This document shows, piece after piece, positions 42,795 through 52,321 of a stretch of 64,000 nucleotides of DNA (positions are counted from its first letter, which is position 1; every line of letters starts with the position of its first letter). Location: positions 496,001-560,000 of the forward strand of contig CAKZJV010000007.1 of assembly GCA_937120475.1 (NCBI GenBank), in the 5' to 3' direction. The position numbers and the translations under genes were made by a program. Under the pieces are notes generated by a model, which did no database searches, was not told where the DNA came from, and saw only the letters and a program-made list of their open reading frames with translations. Source of the stretch: an uncultured Cryomorphaceae bacterium. GTDB lineage: Bacteria; Bacteroidota; Bacteroidia; Flavobacteriales; Schleiferiaceae.

Positions 42795-43378
42795 CGGGCA
42801 GCACTGTAAATACGAATGGTTTTTAACAGATCCCTGAGCTTTTGTTTGGCTTTGGTAAGTTGGCTTCTGGAAGCACTTTCGGAAATTCCCAAATGCTCAC
42901 CAATCTCCTTATGAGAATAGCCTTCCAAAACATTCAGGTTAAAAACCATGCGGTAACCATCGGGTAGTTGGTTGATCAGGTCCACAATTTCCTGGGCACT
43001 CATCTCTGAAACAGGAAGTTCCCAATTGGAAACACTTTGGTCAGCCAACACACTATCGGGTTCAAAAATGATCTTTTTCTGTTTGCTTACATATTCCAGA
43101 CAGCAATTAACCAGAATTCGCTTCATCCACCCCTCAAAACTTCCCTTAAAAGAGAAAGTATGCAGATTTTTATAAATCTTCACAAAGGTTTCCTGGATCA
43201 TATCATTGCTCACATCCGCACAGCCTACATAACGATAGGCAATACCCTTAAATAAAGGTGCGTAACGATTGTAAAGTGAGCGGAAACTCTGTTGGTTTCC
43301 ATCCTTGATTTCTTGTATGAGTTGGTTGTGATCCAATTTTTTTGGTGTGGCAGGAAGCGTTTCGGCAACGACTTCCAT
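42791..43378 (-). CDS. ECF-type RNA polymerase sigma factor (sigma-70 family)
   Basis: The 195-residue protein has sigma region 2 (SFRSLYNRYAPLFKGIAYRYVG then DDMIQETFVKIYKNLHTF-like segment) and region 4 (YSHKEIGEHLGISESASRSQLTKAKQKLRDLL, helix-turn-helix for -35 recognition). It lacks regions 1.1 and 3, as in ECF sigma factors. It is translationally coupled to the anti-sigma-like gene downstream and divergent from the DUF4397 gene by 31 bases. Its regulon is unknown. Confidence 0.9.
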   Translation of the reverse strand: MEVVAETLPATPKKLDHNQLIQEIKDGNQQSFRSLYNRYAPLFKGIAYRYVGCADVSNDMIQETFVKIYKNLHTFSFKGSFEGWMKRILVNCCLEYVSKQKKIIFEPDSVLADQSVSNWELPVSEMSAQEIVDLINQLPDGYRMVFNLNVLEGYSHKEIGEHLGISESASRSQLTKAKQKLRDLLKTIRIYSAAR

Positions 43379-43409
43379 CTACTTATCAAATACCTAAATA
43401 CAATTAAAG

Positions 43410-45110
43410 ATGAATATGTTCGAAAATTACCCCAGGAAAATGTTCCTCACCCTTTGTTTAATGGGAGGAATCTTAGTGACTCAAGCCCAAACCGCTCGCG
43501 TGCAGGTTATCCACAATTGCGCGGATAATATTGCCGACAGCGTGGACGTATATCTCAACGGTACCTTGTTACTCGATGATTTTGCCTTCAGAACGGCCAC
43601 CCCTTTTATTGATGCTCCGGCAGGAGTAAGTCTCGATATTGACGTGGCTCCTAAAACCAGTACCAGTGTGGCCAATTCTATTTACAACCTTAATACCACA
43701 CTTACTGCCGGAGAAACCTATGTGGTTGTGGCAGCGGGAATTACCGGTTTAAGCAGCACATCTTATTCTTCGGCCCCGGCTTTTGAGCTGGATGTATATC
43801 CCATGGGCCGGGAAGTGGCGGACGTAGCGGGCAATACTGATGTATTGGTTTACCACGGCTCTACCGATGCCCCTCCCGTAGATGTATATGAAAGCCGCGT
43901 GCTGAACGCTAATGCCTCTAATAACCTGGTTTACTCCGATTTTGACGGTTACCTGGAGCTCCCCGCCAATGATTATGTTCTGGAAGTAAGAGATTCCATC
44001 GGCAGTGTGGTGGTGGCCAGTTATGATGCGCCTTTACAAACTTTAGGTTTACAGGATTCTGCCATTACCGTATTGGCCTCGGGTTTCCTCGATCCCTCTG
44101 TAAACGGGAACGGTCCGGCCTTCGGTTTGTACGCGGCTTTGGCCAGCGGTGGTAACCTGGTAGCCCTGCCTGCTTCTACCGCTCGCTTGCAGGTTATCCA
44201 TAATTGTCCTGATGATATTGCAGATAGCGTTGACGTATATCTGAATGGCAACCTATTGCTGGATAATTTTGCCTTCAGAACGGCTACTCCTTTTATTGAT
44301 GCCCCAGCGGGAGTAACTATTGATATTGACGTAGCTCCCAAAACCAGCACCAGCGTAGCGAACTCCATTTACAATCTCAATACTGCCCTTACTTCCGGAG
44401 AAACTTATGTAGTAGTTGCAGCCGGTATTACGGGCCTGAGTTCTACCTCTTATTCAGCCAACCCCGCCTTTGAACTGGATGTATTTGCCATGGCCCGGGA
44501 ACAGGCTTCAACCTCCACCAATACCGATATCCTGGTGTACCACGGTTCTACGGACGCTCCTACCGTGGATATTTTCGAGAGTAGCGTTTTGAACACTACG
44601 GCCTCTGATGATTTGATGTACTCTGATTTTGACGGTTACGTGGAATTACCCAACAATGACTACATCGTTGAAGTAAGAGATGCCAGCGGAACCAACGTGG
44701 TAGCCAGCTACCTGGCCCCGCTTCAAACTTTAGGCCTGCAGGGTGCGGCTATTACCGTATTGGCCTCGGGTTTCCTCGATCCTTCTGTGAATGGCAACGG
44801 CCCGGCCTTTGGTTTGTACGCGGCTTTAGCCAGCGGTGGCAACCTGGTTGCTTTACCGGTGGGTTTTGTAGGCCTCGATGAAAACGAGGGGCTCAACGTT
44901 TCACTTTATCCCAACCCGAGCCAAGGAACCTTGTATATAGAGGGTGTGGAAAACTACAACATCGTAATTAGCGACCTCTCAGGAAAAGTAGTCAAACGCG
45001 CCTATGCGGTAAATGGTAGCCTTGATATTAACGATCTGCAAAGCGGATTTTACAACGTAGCCATTGAGTTGGATGGTACAGTTTCCAATGTAAAGCTGGT
45101 TAAGGAGTAA
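43410..45110 (+). CDS. T9SS-exported protein with two DUF4397 domains
   Basis: The 566-residue protein has a signal peptide (ending ILVTQAQ) and two tandem DUF4397 units: ARVQVIHNCADNIADSVDVYL from residue 29 and ARLQVIHNCPDDIADSVDVYL from residue 258. The units are about 229 residues apart and near-identical in many stretches (DAPAGV, SVANSIYNLN, ASGFLDPSVNGNG). It ends in a type A sorting domain (LYPNPSQGTLYIEG). Two beta-rich modules of unknown function exported to the surface. Confidence 0.85.
   Translation: MNMFENYPRKMFLTLCLMGGILVTQAQTARVQVIHNCADNIADSVDVYLNGTLLLDDFAFRTATPFIDAPAGVSLDIDVAPKTSTSVANSIYNLNTTLTAGETYVVVAAGITGLSSTSYSSAPAFELDVYPMGREVADVAGNTDVLVYHGSTDAPPVDVYESRVLNANASNNLVYSDFDGYLELPANDYVLEVRDSIGSVVVASYDAPLQTLGLQDSAITVLASGFLDPSVNGNGPAFGLYAALASGGNLVALPASTARLQVIHNCPDDIADSVDVYLNGNLLLDNFAFRTATPFIDAPAGVTIDIDVAPKTSTSVANSIYNLNTALTSGETYVVVAAGITGLSSTSYSANPAFELDVFAMAREQASTSTNTDILVYHGSTDAPTVDIFESSVLNTTASDDLMYSDFDGYVELPNNDYIVEVRDASGTNVVASYLAPLQTLGLQGAAITVLASGFLDPSVNGNGPAFGLYAALASGGNLVALPVGFVGLDENEGLNVSLYPNPSQGTLYIEGVENYNIVISDLSGKVVKRAYAVNGSLDINDLQSGFYNVAIELDGTVSNVKLVKE
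43494..44855 (+). repeat. Internal duplication within the DUF4397 gene
   Basis: Unit 1 (from 43494) and unit 2 (from 44181) are direct copies with a period of 687 bases, strongly similar in sequence and with some stretches the same (for example the segment around GCCTTCAGAACGGC and CCTCGGGTTTCCTCGATCC). Confidence 0.75.
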
Positions 45111-45149
45111 TTGGTGCGCCACTTCCCTGCACTAATACCCCTTAGCGGT

Positions 45150-45178
45150 GAGCCCATCCTTAAAAGGATGGGCTTTTA
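45150..45178 (+). terminator. Intrinsic terminator
   Basis: AGCCCATCCTT pairs with AGGATGGGCTTTT around an AAA loop, 40 bases after the DUF4397 stop. It also ends in T-run. Confidence 0.8.
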
Positions 45179-45220
45179 CTTTGTACAAATTGGAGTGCTC
45201 TGGGAACAATAGGTTTGAGA

Positions 45221-45667
45221 TTAAAAATCCTGTTCAGAATGGTCTTTGGCCTGTTGATCATTTACCGGAAATATAAAAGCTGAGTTTTGCCTTTTCCATC
45301 CGATTTTTTCATAAAAACCATGTTTACCGGCAGCCGCACTTAAAGTGATGAATTTGTACCCTGAAAGATGGTCTTTAAGCCGCTGCACAATTTCCTTTCC
45401 AATGCCCTGATTTTGGAATTCGGGGTCCACCGCAATATCCACCAGCATGGCATAGTACCTTCCATCGTCTATAGTGCGACCCATGGCAATTAGCTCCTCT
45501 TTATGCAATACAAAACAGCAATACGAACTCTTTTGAAATGCTTCCCGAATTTCGGAGGGTTCACGTCTTCCCCACTGCACTTTTTTAAAAAGGCCCACCA
45601 CTGCCTTCCAGTCGATTATTTCAGGGGAAGGATTCATCAAAAAGGTAATCTCCGGATTGTGGTACAT
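45221..45667 (-). CDS. GNAT-family N-acetyltransferase
   Basis: The 148-residue protein has the GNAT core: MLVDIAVDPEFQNQGIGKEIVQRLKDHL with the acetyl-CoA pyrophosphate-binding QNQGIG (Q/RxxGxG/A) motif, and the end FYEKIGWKR. The acceptor is unknown. ATG 45667 is preferred to the upstream TTG at 45676. Confidence 0.85.
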   Translation of the reverse strand: MYHNPEITFLMNPSPEIIDWKAVVGLFKKVQWGRREPSEIREAFQKSSYCCFVLHKEELIAMGRTIDDGRYYAMLVDIAVDPEFQNQGIGKEIVQRLKDHLSGYKFITLSAAAGKHGFYEKIGWKRQNSAFIFPVNDQQAKDHSEQDF

Positions 45668-45971
45668 AAGGTTCAATTTTCAACAAATGGTTTGGCCTAA
45701 CCAAATTAGTTGAATGAAAGTACATAAACGCCCCAAATAAAATTATAGGGCATTCTTTAAATAACGCTAAGATACCTGCTTGTACGCACGGTTGATACCC
45801 GTTACAATAGTATCCTCAACCTTTACAGTTAGCGCAGATGACAGGCGAGCAGGCTCGAAAAAATATCTGAATTCCTCTTTGAAATATGAAATACATTCGA
45901 CCCAAGTATTTTAGTGCCAAGGCCCAGCCATTAAGATTGCTTAAAAAAGCCTTTTTCTCCAGGTATATCAA
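45668..45971. other. Intergenic stretch, no gene seen
   Basis: About 300 bases upstream of the acetyltransferase gene and past the stop of the PKD gene. It is AT-rich and holds only incidental short frames. AAAAAAGCC at 45943-45951 pairs weakly with neighbouring sequence. Confidence 0.35.
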
Positions 45972-46000
45972 CAAAAAAGCCCGTCAACGGGACGGGCTCT
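45972..46000 (-). terminator. Intrinsic terminator
   Basis: On the reverse strand AGCCCGTCCC and ACGGGCTTTTTT form a hairpin with a T-run, 21 bases past the PKD gene stop. Confidence 0.85.
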
Positions 46001-46020
46001 CCTATCAATCATGAACTTAA

Positions 46021-48471
46021 TTAGGGTTGGATTAGTAATTTTTCGCGGGAAACAAGCTTACCACCACCTTGCAACTGTATAATGTACAGCCCGGTGGGCA
46101 GAGCACTTAAATCCAATTCCTGCGATGCTTCACGGTCGGCTGATATTTGAACTTCGTGCTCCAAAACTTTTTTACCACTCAAGTCAAAAAGACTGATGTT
46201 TTCTACCGCTTGTCGGGTATAATCCCATTCCACTACCAACCGGTCTTTTACGGGGTTGGGGAAAATGTGGATCGTATTTTCTGCGGTAAGCTCCTCTACG
46301 CCTACCTGGTCCAGGCGCGAGCTTAAAAAGTCGGATTCTCCACACTCATTGAAAACCGTAAGTTTTACCATATAGGTGAGGCTGATGGTGGCGTAGGTAT
46401 GTACCGGGTTTACCCCGCTGCCGCTATTGCCATCGCCAAAATTCCATTGGTAGGAAGTTGCATTTTGCGAGGCCGAAGCATCAAATTGTATGGTCAAACC
46501 ATTGGCCCCACTGGAAACAATGCTGTACGACCATTGCGGCACGGCCGGTTGACAAAGTTTTACCGAATCCGCAAAGCTGGCACTGTCGCCACAGGCGTTT
46601 ACCACAATCAGGTTGATGTAATAATTACCGAGGCTGCCGTAAGTGTGGGTTACACTAGGCCCGGTGGCCGTGTTTCCATCGCCCAGGTTCCAATAAAAAC
46701 CGATGGCCCCGGCAGATGAGTTGTTGGCGTTCAAGGTTACAGTGGTTCCACTCTGCTGGCTGGTAAAGTTGGCACTAAGTGAATCGCAAACATCAATAGT
46801 TTTCACAATGGATACGGAATCATTACAGGCGTTGGAGGCTATCATTTCCACGGTGTAGCTTCCGGGGTTGGTATAGGTGTGTGTAGTACTCATTCCACCA
46901 GTAAGTATGGTGCCATCTCCCATATTCCAGTAAAAAGTACCCACGTTAAGCGTACCCGTAGCCGTAAGGGTTACGGACTGGCCGCTAACGGTGGCATTGA
47001 AGTCGCTCACACCCAGGGTATCGCAAACATCAATAAGCTGAACCAGGGTATCGGACTCTCCACAAAGGTTAGTGGTAATAAGGCTTACCGAATATTGACC
47101 GGGAGCCGTGTAATTGTGTACTGGCGAAGGGTCGTTGCTGGAAGGGCTGCCATCCCCGAAATTCCAGCTAAACGAATTACCGCTACTGCCGGTGGAATTG
47201 AAACTTACATTCAAAAAGTTATTGGTGTTGCTGAAACTAGCCACTGGTGCCAGGGCTGGTGTAGTATAAAAAGTAAGTGAAGAACTCGGTGAGGTGACCA
47301 GGCTTTGTCCACATACGGATATGATACCATCTCCATCGGTACCGTTTTGTAAGGCCAGTTGTAAAACGTCATTACTGCTCAAAGGCTGCGCCAGTTGTAT
47401 CTCCAATATACTATCTTGTAAAAGTTGTACTGAGTTTACCGTAAGACTTCCATTTTTCTGCGAGCTTATACTCACCTCACTACCATCCGGGCTTAAAGAA
47501 GCGATGGAAACCTTACGGGTCGCAGAAAAACGTATGATCTGTGCTCCGCAATCCAATGAATCGGGATTGGCCATGGGCGCATAAATGGCGTTAAATGCCG
47601 GTAGAGTGCAGGAGTTGGCTACTCCTAATATAGGGGTAAACCGGCCTTCACTGATCTTGGTCATTACGCCCAGCGCATCCGGCCGGAATTCTTCATACAT
47701 GATGGTTATAGCGTACTGACCACTACTCTGAACCTGGGTTTGTATAGCTCCGGTAGCGGAGTTTAAAGTGAAGCCGGTGGAAGAGCCTACCTGGTTGGAA
47801 ACGCTGTATCCTGTTTGGTAGGACTGGTTACTCACGGTAGAGCCGCTTAACATGGTGGGTGCTGATAAAGAATAGTAAACACTATCTCCGTCTGCTTCTG
47901 AAAAATTGTACAGGTTTAAGGCTTTATTAGGGCATACTAAGCGGATAAAATCAGAGAGGGATAGTTCCGGGGAGGAGTTTGGCGAAATGGTATTATTGAG
48001 ATCTGCGTAAAAGTAGTCGGTATTTGAAAAACCGCTACTGATGTTATTGGTACTGCCATATCTGCCACAGCAGCTACTGGTAAAAAACCGGAAGTTGGCA
48101 CAGGTACCGGGCAGCACTACTATACCCTTAAAAACCGCCAATGAAAGACTCAGACCACCGGATACATTGCCCGTACAGTAACCCAAACCACTGATAGTAG
48201 TAAAACTTCCTCCGGCTGAAGCGTTACGCGACAGTGAAATAGTTTGATTGGAGAAACAGCTACTTTGCAACCCTATGTTGATAGAAGGAGGGGCTGAGAT
48301 GCCTTGGTTATCGTAAATACTGTAAGCCGTAACTTCGTACCGCAAAGGGTTGTTGGCAGAGCCCGGGGCGCTTTTGTAGGTGATAATCATACCACCCAAC
48401 TCGTGACCGGCCTGAAGGCTGCCCAGAGTAAAAAAGACCAGTAGTAAAATCAGTAATTCTTTGAACTGCAT
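46021..48471 (-). CDS. T9SS-exported multi-PKD-domain protein
   Basis: The 816-residue protein has a signal peptide (TLGSLQAGH), an N-terminal conserved domain of about 400 residues (GGMIITYKSAPG to SSLTFY), four PKD domains each with the WNFGDG-type motif and a HTY repeat (FSWNFGDG, YWNMGDG, FYWNLGDG, YQWNFGDG), and a type A sorting domain (IFPNPVKDRLVVEW). The N-terminal domain and PKD order are shared with the next gene. It is likely a surface protein. Confidence 0.85.
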   Translation of the reverse strand: MQFKELLILLLVFFTLGSLQAGHELGGMIITYKSAPGSANNPLRYEVTAYSIYDNQGISAPPSINIGLQSSCFSNQTISLSRNASAGGSFTTISGLGYCTGNVSGGLSLSLAVFKGIVVLPGTCANFRFFTSSCCGRYGSTNNISSGFSNTDYFYADLNNTISPNSSPELSLSDFIRLVCPNKALNLYNFSEADGDSVYYSLSAPTMLSGSTVSNQSYQTGYSVSNQVGSSTGFTLNSATGAIQTQVQSSGQYAITIMYEEFRPDALGVMTKISEGRFTPILGVANSCTLPAFNAIYAPMANPDSLDCGAQIIRFSATRKVSIASLSPDGSEVSISSQKNGSLTVNSVQLLQDSILEIQLAQPLSSNDVLQLALQNGTDGDGIISVCGQSLVTSPSSSLTFYTTPALAPVASFSNTNNFLNVSFNSTGSSGNSFSWNFGDGSPSSNDPSPVHNYTAPGQYSVSLITTNLCGESDTLVQLIDVCDTLGVSDFNATVSGQSVTLTATGTLNVGTFYWNMGDGTILTGGMSTTHTYTNPGSYTVEMIASNACNDSVSIVKTIDVCDSLSANFTSQQSGTTVTLNANNSSAGAIGFYWNLGDGNTATGPSVTHTYGSLGNYYINLIVVNACGDSASFADSVKLCQPAVPQWSYSIVSSGANGLTIQFDASASQNATSYQWNFGDGNSGSGVNPVHTYATISLTYMVKLTVFNECGESDFLSSRLDQVGVEELTAENTIHIFPNPVKDRLVVEWDYTRQAVENISLFDLSGKKVLEHEVQISADREASQELDLSALPTGLYIIQLQGGGKLVSREKLLIQP

Positions 48472-48579
48472 AATTGTAGGTTGTTAAATATACCACAAGG
48501 TGAAGGAATTTTCTTCCAGAAGAAAGAGCGATTTATTTAAGGAACAGAACCACTATGTGAGCGAAAACTATATGGGCAT

Positions 48580-50535
48580 TTAAAGCTTCACCAGTGTTCT
48601 TGAATACCGCTGGTTATTATCTCCGCTTAAAATCAGTGAGTAAACACCGGAGGGAAGATCTGCCATTTTTATCGACCACCGGTCACGAGAACCAACCTCA
48701 ACTAAATCCCCCTCCCTTACTTTTTCACCCTGCACATTATGGAGTGTCCATTTTTCAGGCCACCACCCCAAGGTACCGGAAAAGAACAGTTCATTCGAAA
48801 AAGGATTGGGATAAACCTGAAAATCAAGAGCAGAGCTTTTGTCCAATCCTAAATTCACTATGGTATTGCTTACCGTGGAATCTTCATTACAGAAGTTATA
48901 GGCAATCAACTTTACGATAATATTTGAGGCAGGATTAACGTACCAATGCTGGGGTGAGACTCCCATACCAAAACTACCATCGCCAAAATCCCATAGGTAG
49001 GTATCCACTGCCTGCGAAGCCGAAGCGTCAAATTGAACCAAACTCCCGGATCCGTTACTTGATAATATCTGGTACGTAAATCCAGGGGCCATTGGTGCAC
49101 AAACCTTTACCGTATCACTGTATACCGCACTGTCCAGACAGGAATTAACTACCATGAGTGTTACCCAGTAGGCTCCGGGCGAACTATAAACGTGATTCAC
49201 GGAATCTCCGGTGGCAGTGTTTCCATCACCCAAGTCCCAAAAAAAGTAACTCCCCACGCTACCGGCAGAATTAAATGAAATTCCGGAGAGGCTCCCAATA
49301 GCAGTAAAATTAGCTTGTGCAGCTGGTGAATGGCGTGAGTAAAAGGTTAGTTGGCTTAGATTTGAAATATCTTGTCCACAGACCGATAAGATTGTGTTGC
49401 CATCGGTGCCTGTTTGAGTGTTTACAATAATGGTTTGTCCGGCAGGAATAGGTTGAATCAGATGCACTTGAATCACACTGTCAGAAACTACCTGGACATT
49501 TTGAATAGCCAGATTGCCGCTGGAAGAGGCGTTAATTAAAAACTCACTGCCGGTATAAGTAACGGAGCTCTTTGAGATTTTGCGGCTAGCCCGGAAGGTT
49601 AAGGTACGTGCACCGCAGTCCACGGTATCCGTTAACGGAGACGACATATGTTGCAAATCAAAATTAGGATACAGGCAATGGTTAGTAATTCCCAGTAATG
49701 GCATACACCGGCCCTCACTGATTTTGATATAAGTACCGGAAGAATCCTTGCGATATTCCTCGTATTTGATAGTTATGATATAATACCCTGCCGAATCCAC
49801 GGAGGTTTGCATCGCCCCGCTGGAAGAGTCCAGCATAAAACCACTGGAGGAGCCCACTGGATTAGAAACACTATACCCTGGCTTATAAGCATATTCAAGT
49901 ATTGAGTTATTCGATGTGCTATAATTAGGTGCTGAGGAAGAATAGAAAACACTATCCCGGTCATCTTCAATAAAACGATATGAATGAATGGGCCGGTTTG
50001 TACACGTAAATTGTACTACATCCGCACTATCCAGGCGAGGTGTGGAGTTAGGTTCAAGAGTATTGTTTAAATCCGCATATACATAGGCATTTTGTGAGGA
50101 ACTCGAACTAATGTTATTTGACGAGTAAATGTCGCAACACGCCTTAAAGGAAAAGCGGTAGTCATTACAAACCCCAGGCAGGCTTACAAAACCCTTAAAC
50201 ACGTTATAACCAATCCCTGGTGAAGGACTGGTACCGGAGCAATAGTCAAGGCTGCTTAAACCACTGTAAAAGCTCCCTACCCGGTATGGATAAAGCTGAA
50301 CTGAGCCCGTGCTAAAACAGCTACTATTTATATCTACTCTAAGCGATATTGGATTGTGACCATTGGCTGTAACCCGATTCAGATAAATTAGGGTGACTTC
50401 ATAACGCAATGAGTCGTTATGCGGCCCGGGTGCGCTTTTATAACTAAGCTGATAGCCTCCCTGAAGGTGAGAGGCGTAAAGAGAAGAAAGAGAAAGAACA
50501 GCTAAAAGAGTGAGGATAAAACGTGTACGAGGCAT
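48580..50535 (-). CDS. T9SS-exported PKD protein, paralogue of the neighbour
   Basis: The 651-residue protein shares the N-terminal domain of its neighbour (GGYQLSYKSAPGPHNDSLRYEVT, SCCDIYSSNNIS-like segment) and has two PKD domains (FFWDLGDG, YLWDFGDG) instead of four, then a type A sorting domain (VYPNPFSNELFFSG). Its signal peptide is PRTRFILTLLAVLSLSSLYA. The frame is open to a TTG at 50553, but ATG 50535 gives the better signal peptide. The pair arose by duplication and later gain or loss of PKD units. Confidence 0.85.
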   Translation of the reverse strand: MPRTRFILTLLAVLSLSSLYASHLQGGYQLSYKSAPGPHNDSLRYEVTLIYLNRVTANGHNPISLRVDINSSCFSTGSVQLYPYRVGSFYSGLSSLDYCSGTSPSPGIGYNVFKGFVSLPGVCNDYRFSFKACCDIYSSNNISSSSSQNAYVYADLNNTLEPNSTPRLDSADVVQFTCTNRPIHSYRFIEDDRDSVFYSSSAPNYSTSNNSILEYAYKPGYSVSNPVGSSSGFMLDSSSGAMQTSVDSAGYYIITIKYEEYRKDSSGTYIKISEGRCMPLLGITNHCLYPNFDLQHMSSPLTDTVDCGARTLTFRASRKISKSSVTYTGSEFLINASSSGNLAIQNVQVVSDSVIQVHLIQPIPAGQTIIVNTQTGTDGNTILSVCGQDISNLSQLTFYSRHSPAAQANFTAIGSLSGISFNSAGSVGSYFFWDLGDGNTATGDSVNHVYSSPGAYWVTLMVVNSCLDSAVYSDTVKVCAPMAPGFTYQILSSNGSGSLVQFDASASQAVDTYLWDFGDGSFGMGVSPQHWYVNPASNIIVKLIAYNFCNEDSTVSNTIVNLGLDKSSALDFQVYPNPFSNELFFSGTLGWWPEKWTLHNVQGEKVREGDLVEVGSRDRWSIKMADLPSGVYSLILSGDNNQRYSRTLVKL

Positions 50536-50624
50536 GACATATTGGTTTCTCAACCAAAATATCTATTTACAGGCTATAGGGTAAACACTTGCTTATTGAA
50601 AGAAAGAAAATAGCCGGGCCGCGT

Positions 50625-51128
50625 TTACTCATTTCGGGCTTCAAAATTCAAAGCCACTGAATTAATGCAATACCGCAGGCCGGTTGGCGGAGGACCATCT
50701 TCAAATACATGGCCTAAGTGACCGCCACATTTGGCACATATCACCTCGGTTCTGGACATGCCATAACTATTATCCGTTGCTCCAAGTACTGAAGTATCAG
50801 AAGCTACGGTATAGAAACTGGGCCAACCGGTACCTGATTTAAATTTGGTATCGGAAGCAAACAATACATTGTTACATCCCGCACACGCATAAATTCCTTC
50901 CTGCTTGTTATCCCAGTATTTTCCGGTAAAAGGTCGTTCAGTGCCGGCCTTTCTCAATACCTCAAATTCTTCAGCACTGAGTTCTTCCTTCCATTCGGCC
51001 TCAGTTTTTTGCACCTTTACCTTTACCGGGCTATTGTCCAGCGGATCTTGCTGATCATCCCGCTGCACCGTGCAGGCCAGGAATATTATGCTTAAACTAC
51101 TTAATACAATGGCTCTTAAATTTCTCAT
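50625..51128 (-). CDS. msrB: Peptide-methionine (R)-S-oxide reductase MsrB, lipoprotein form
   Basis: The 167-residue protein has a lipoprotein signal (IIFLAC, Cys19). The MsrB domain follows ([26 protein letters not shown]), with the zinc sites CAGC and [25 protein letters not shown] and the catalytic Cys in RYCINSVAL. It repairs oxidised methionine in surface or periplasmic proteins. Lipid-anchored MsrB is unlike the cytoplasmic form of many bacteria. Confidence 0.93.
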   Translation of the reverse strand: MRNLRAIVLSSLSIIFLACTVQRDDQQDPLDNSPVKVKVQKTEAEWKEELSAEEFEVLRKAGTERPFTGKYWDNKQEGIYACAGCNNVLFASDTKFKSGTGWPSFYTVASDTSVLGATDNSYGMSRTEVICAKCGGHLGHVFEDGPPPTGLRYCINSVALNFEARNE

Positions 51129-51284
51129 GCCTGGAATTCTATAATGTATATATACGTTGAAGCCCGGACTTCAGTTCACAGCAAAAATAATTGCCGGTAA
51201 GCCGACAATACGTCAGGTTTATGACCTTCGGCAGGGTGCTTGCGCCCCTCTGGCAAACTATTTTAAACAGAGAAATCCGATTTT

Positions 51285-51713
51285 ATGAGTTCAGTAAAAG
51301 AGAATGACACGGTACGCGTACATTATACCGGTAAGCTTGCCAACGGAGAAGTATTTGATTCATCCGTTGATCGCGAGCCCTTAGAGTTTACCCTCGGCCA
51401 GGGCCAGATTATCCCCGGCTTTGAAAAAGGTGTGCTCAACATGGAGGTAGATGAGAAGAAAACCATCGAAATTCCCTCGGCCGAGGCTTACGGTGAGCGA
51501 AGAGAAGATATGATGCAGGAAGTTCCAAAAGACCAGCTCCCCCCTGAAATTGATCCCAAGGTAGGGATGGGCCTGGTTTCTAAAACCCCACAAGGCCAGG
51601 AAATGAGACTGACTGTTGCCGAGGTTAAGGACAATTCCATTGTGGTAGATGCCAATCACCCGCTGGCCGGTCAGGATTTGGTATTTGACGTACAATTGGT
51701 GGAGATCAAGTAA
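51285..51713 (+). CDS. FKBP-type peptidyl-prolyl isomerase, SlyD-like
   Basis: A 142-residue protein starting VRVHYTGKLANGEVFDSS, then PLEFTLGQGQIIPGFEKGVLNMEV and PSAEAYGERREDMMQEVPKDQLPP. The insert-in-flap arrangement from about 70 to 120 is SlyD-like. It speeds proline isomerisation in folding. The His-rich metal-binding tail of SlyD is absent. A terminator lies immediately after. Confidence 0.88.
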   Translation: MSSVKENDTVRVHYTGKLANGEVFDSSVDREPLEFTLGQGQIIPGFEKGVLNMEVDEKKTIEIPSAEAYGERREDMMQEVPKDQLPPEIDPKVGMGLVSKTPQGQEMRLTVAEVKDNSIVVDANHPLAGQDLVFDVQLVEIK

Positions 51714-51739
51714 ATAAGAATGCTTTTATAGCAAGTACC

Positions 51740-51768
51740 AAAAAGCCGCCCTTGGGTGGCTTTTTTTA
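51740..51768. terminator. Bidirectional terminator overlapping a stop codon
   Basis: AAAAAGCCGCCC pairs with GGTGGCTTTTTT around TTG. It ends the SlyD-like gene on one side and overlaps the stop codon (51766-51768) of the reverse-strand GreA/B-like gene. Confidence 0.8.
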
Positions 51769-52278
51769 TGGATAGTGAATTTCTACTATCTGCAAGCGTT
51801 GATTTTTACCGGCCAGTTGCAGCTCAGCCACCTCCCCGGTTTTTTTGCCGGTTATCGCCCTTGCAATGGGAGCTACAAAGGCCACTTTGCTGTCCTTTAC
51901 GGAAGCTTCATCCACACCCACAATGGTGAAATTTATTAATCCTTTTGCGCCTCCTTGCAGTGGCTTCAGCTTTACTCGGGCACCAAAACGAACTTCGTCC
52001 ACCGGTTGGTCGGAAGGGTTCAACACGCGGGCACTGTGGATACGCTCATTCAAAAGTCTGATTTTACCATCGATAAGCATTTGAGCCCTTCTTCTTTCGG
52101 TTTCGTTGGTATCAGCCGAAAGTGCGGTCCTCTCTTTTTCTAACGCATCCTTTTCAGCTTTGAGCTGCTCCAGGCCATTAGGAGTTACGTAGTTCACTGC
52201 ACCCGGTGGCAAAGCCGCCCGTGGTGGAATAATGGGAGCCTCTTCCTGGTCTTCTTCTTTAACAAATCCTCGACTCAT
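51766..52278 (-). CDS. GreA/GreB-like transcription elongation factor
   Basis: The 170-residue protein has a 28-residue N-terminal extension with a proline-rich EEAPIIPPRAALPPG, then a coiled-coil (LEQLKAEKDALEKERTALSADTNETERRRAQM, residues 35-66) and a C-terminal domain (VAPIARAITGKKTGEVAEL). GreA-type factors rescue stalled RNA polymerase by stimulating RNA cleavage. The basic coiled-coil tip residues that normally face the catalytic site are not clear here, so it could be a GreA-related regulator. It is a single gene, ahead of trkH. Confidence 0.75.
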   Translation of the reverse strand: MSRGFVKEEDQEEAPIIPPRAALPPGAVNYVTPNGLEQLKAEKDALEKERTALSADTNETERRRAQMLIDGKIRLLNERIHSARVLNPSDQPVDEVRFGARVKLKPLQGGAKGLINFTIVGVDEASVKDSKVAFVAPIARAITGKKTGEVAELQLAGKNQRLQIVEIHYP

Positions 52279-52321
52279 ATTAGGAATAACCGCTAAACAC
52301 CTGAATAGTTGACAGCTAAGC

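Noticed and set aside
43494-44855. CRISPR-like repeats
   Set aside because: The repeats are long coding modules, not short direct repeats with unique spacers; no array was seen anywhere in the window.
46399-47584. Three reverse-complement frames within the PKD gene
   Set aside because: They arise from repetitive, stop-poor PKD coding sequence on the other strand.
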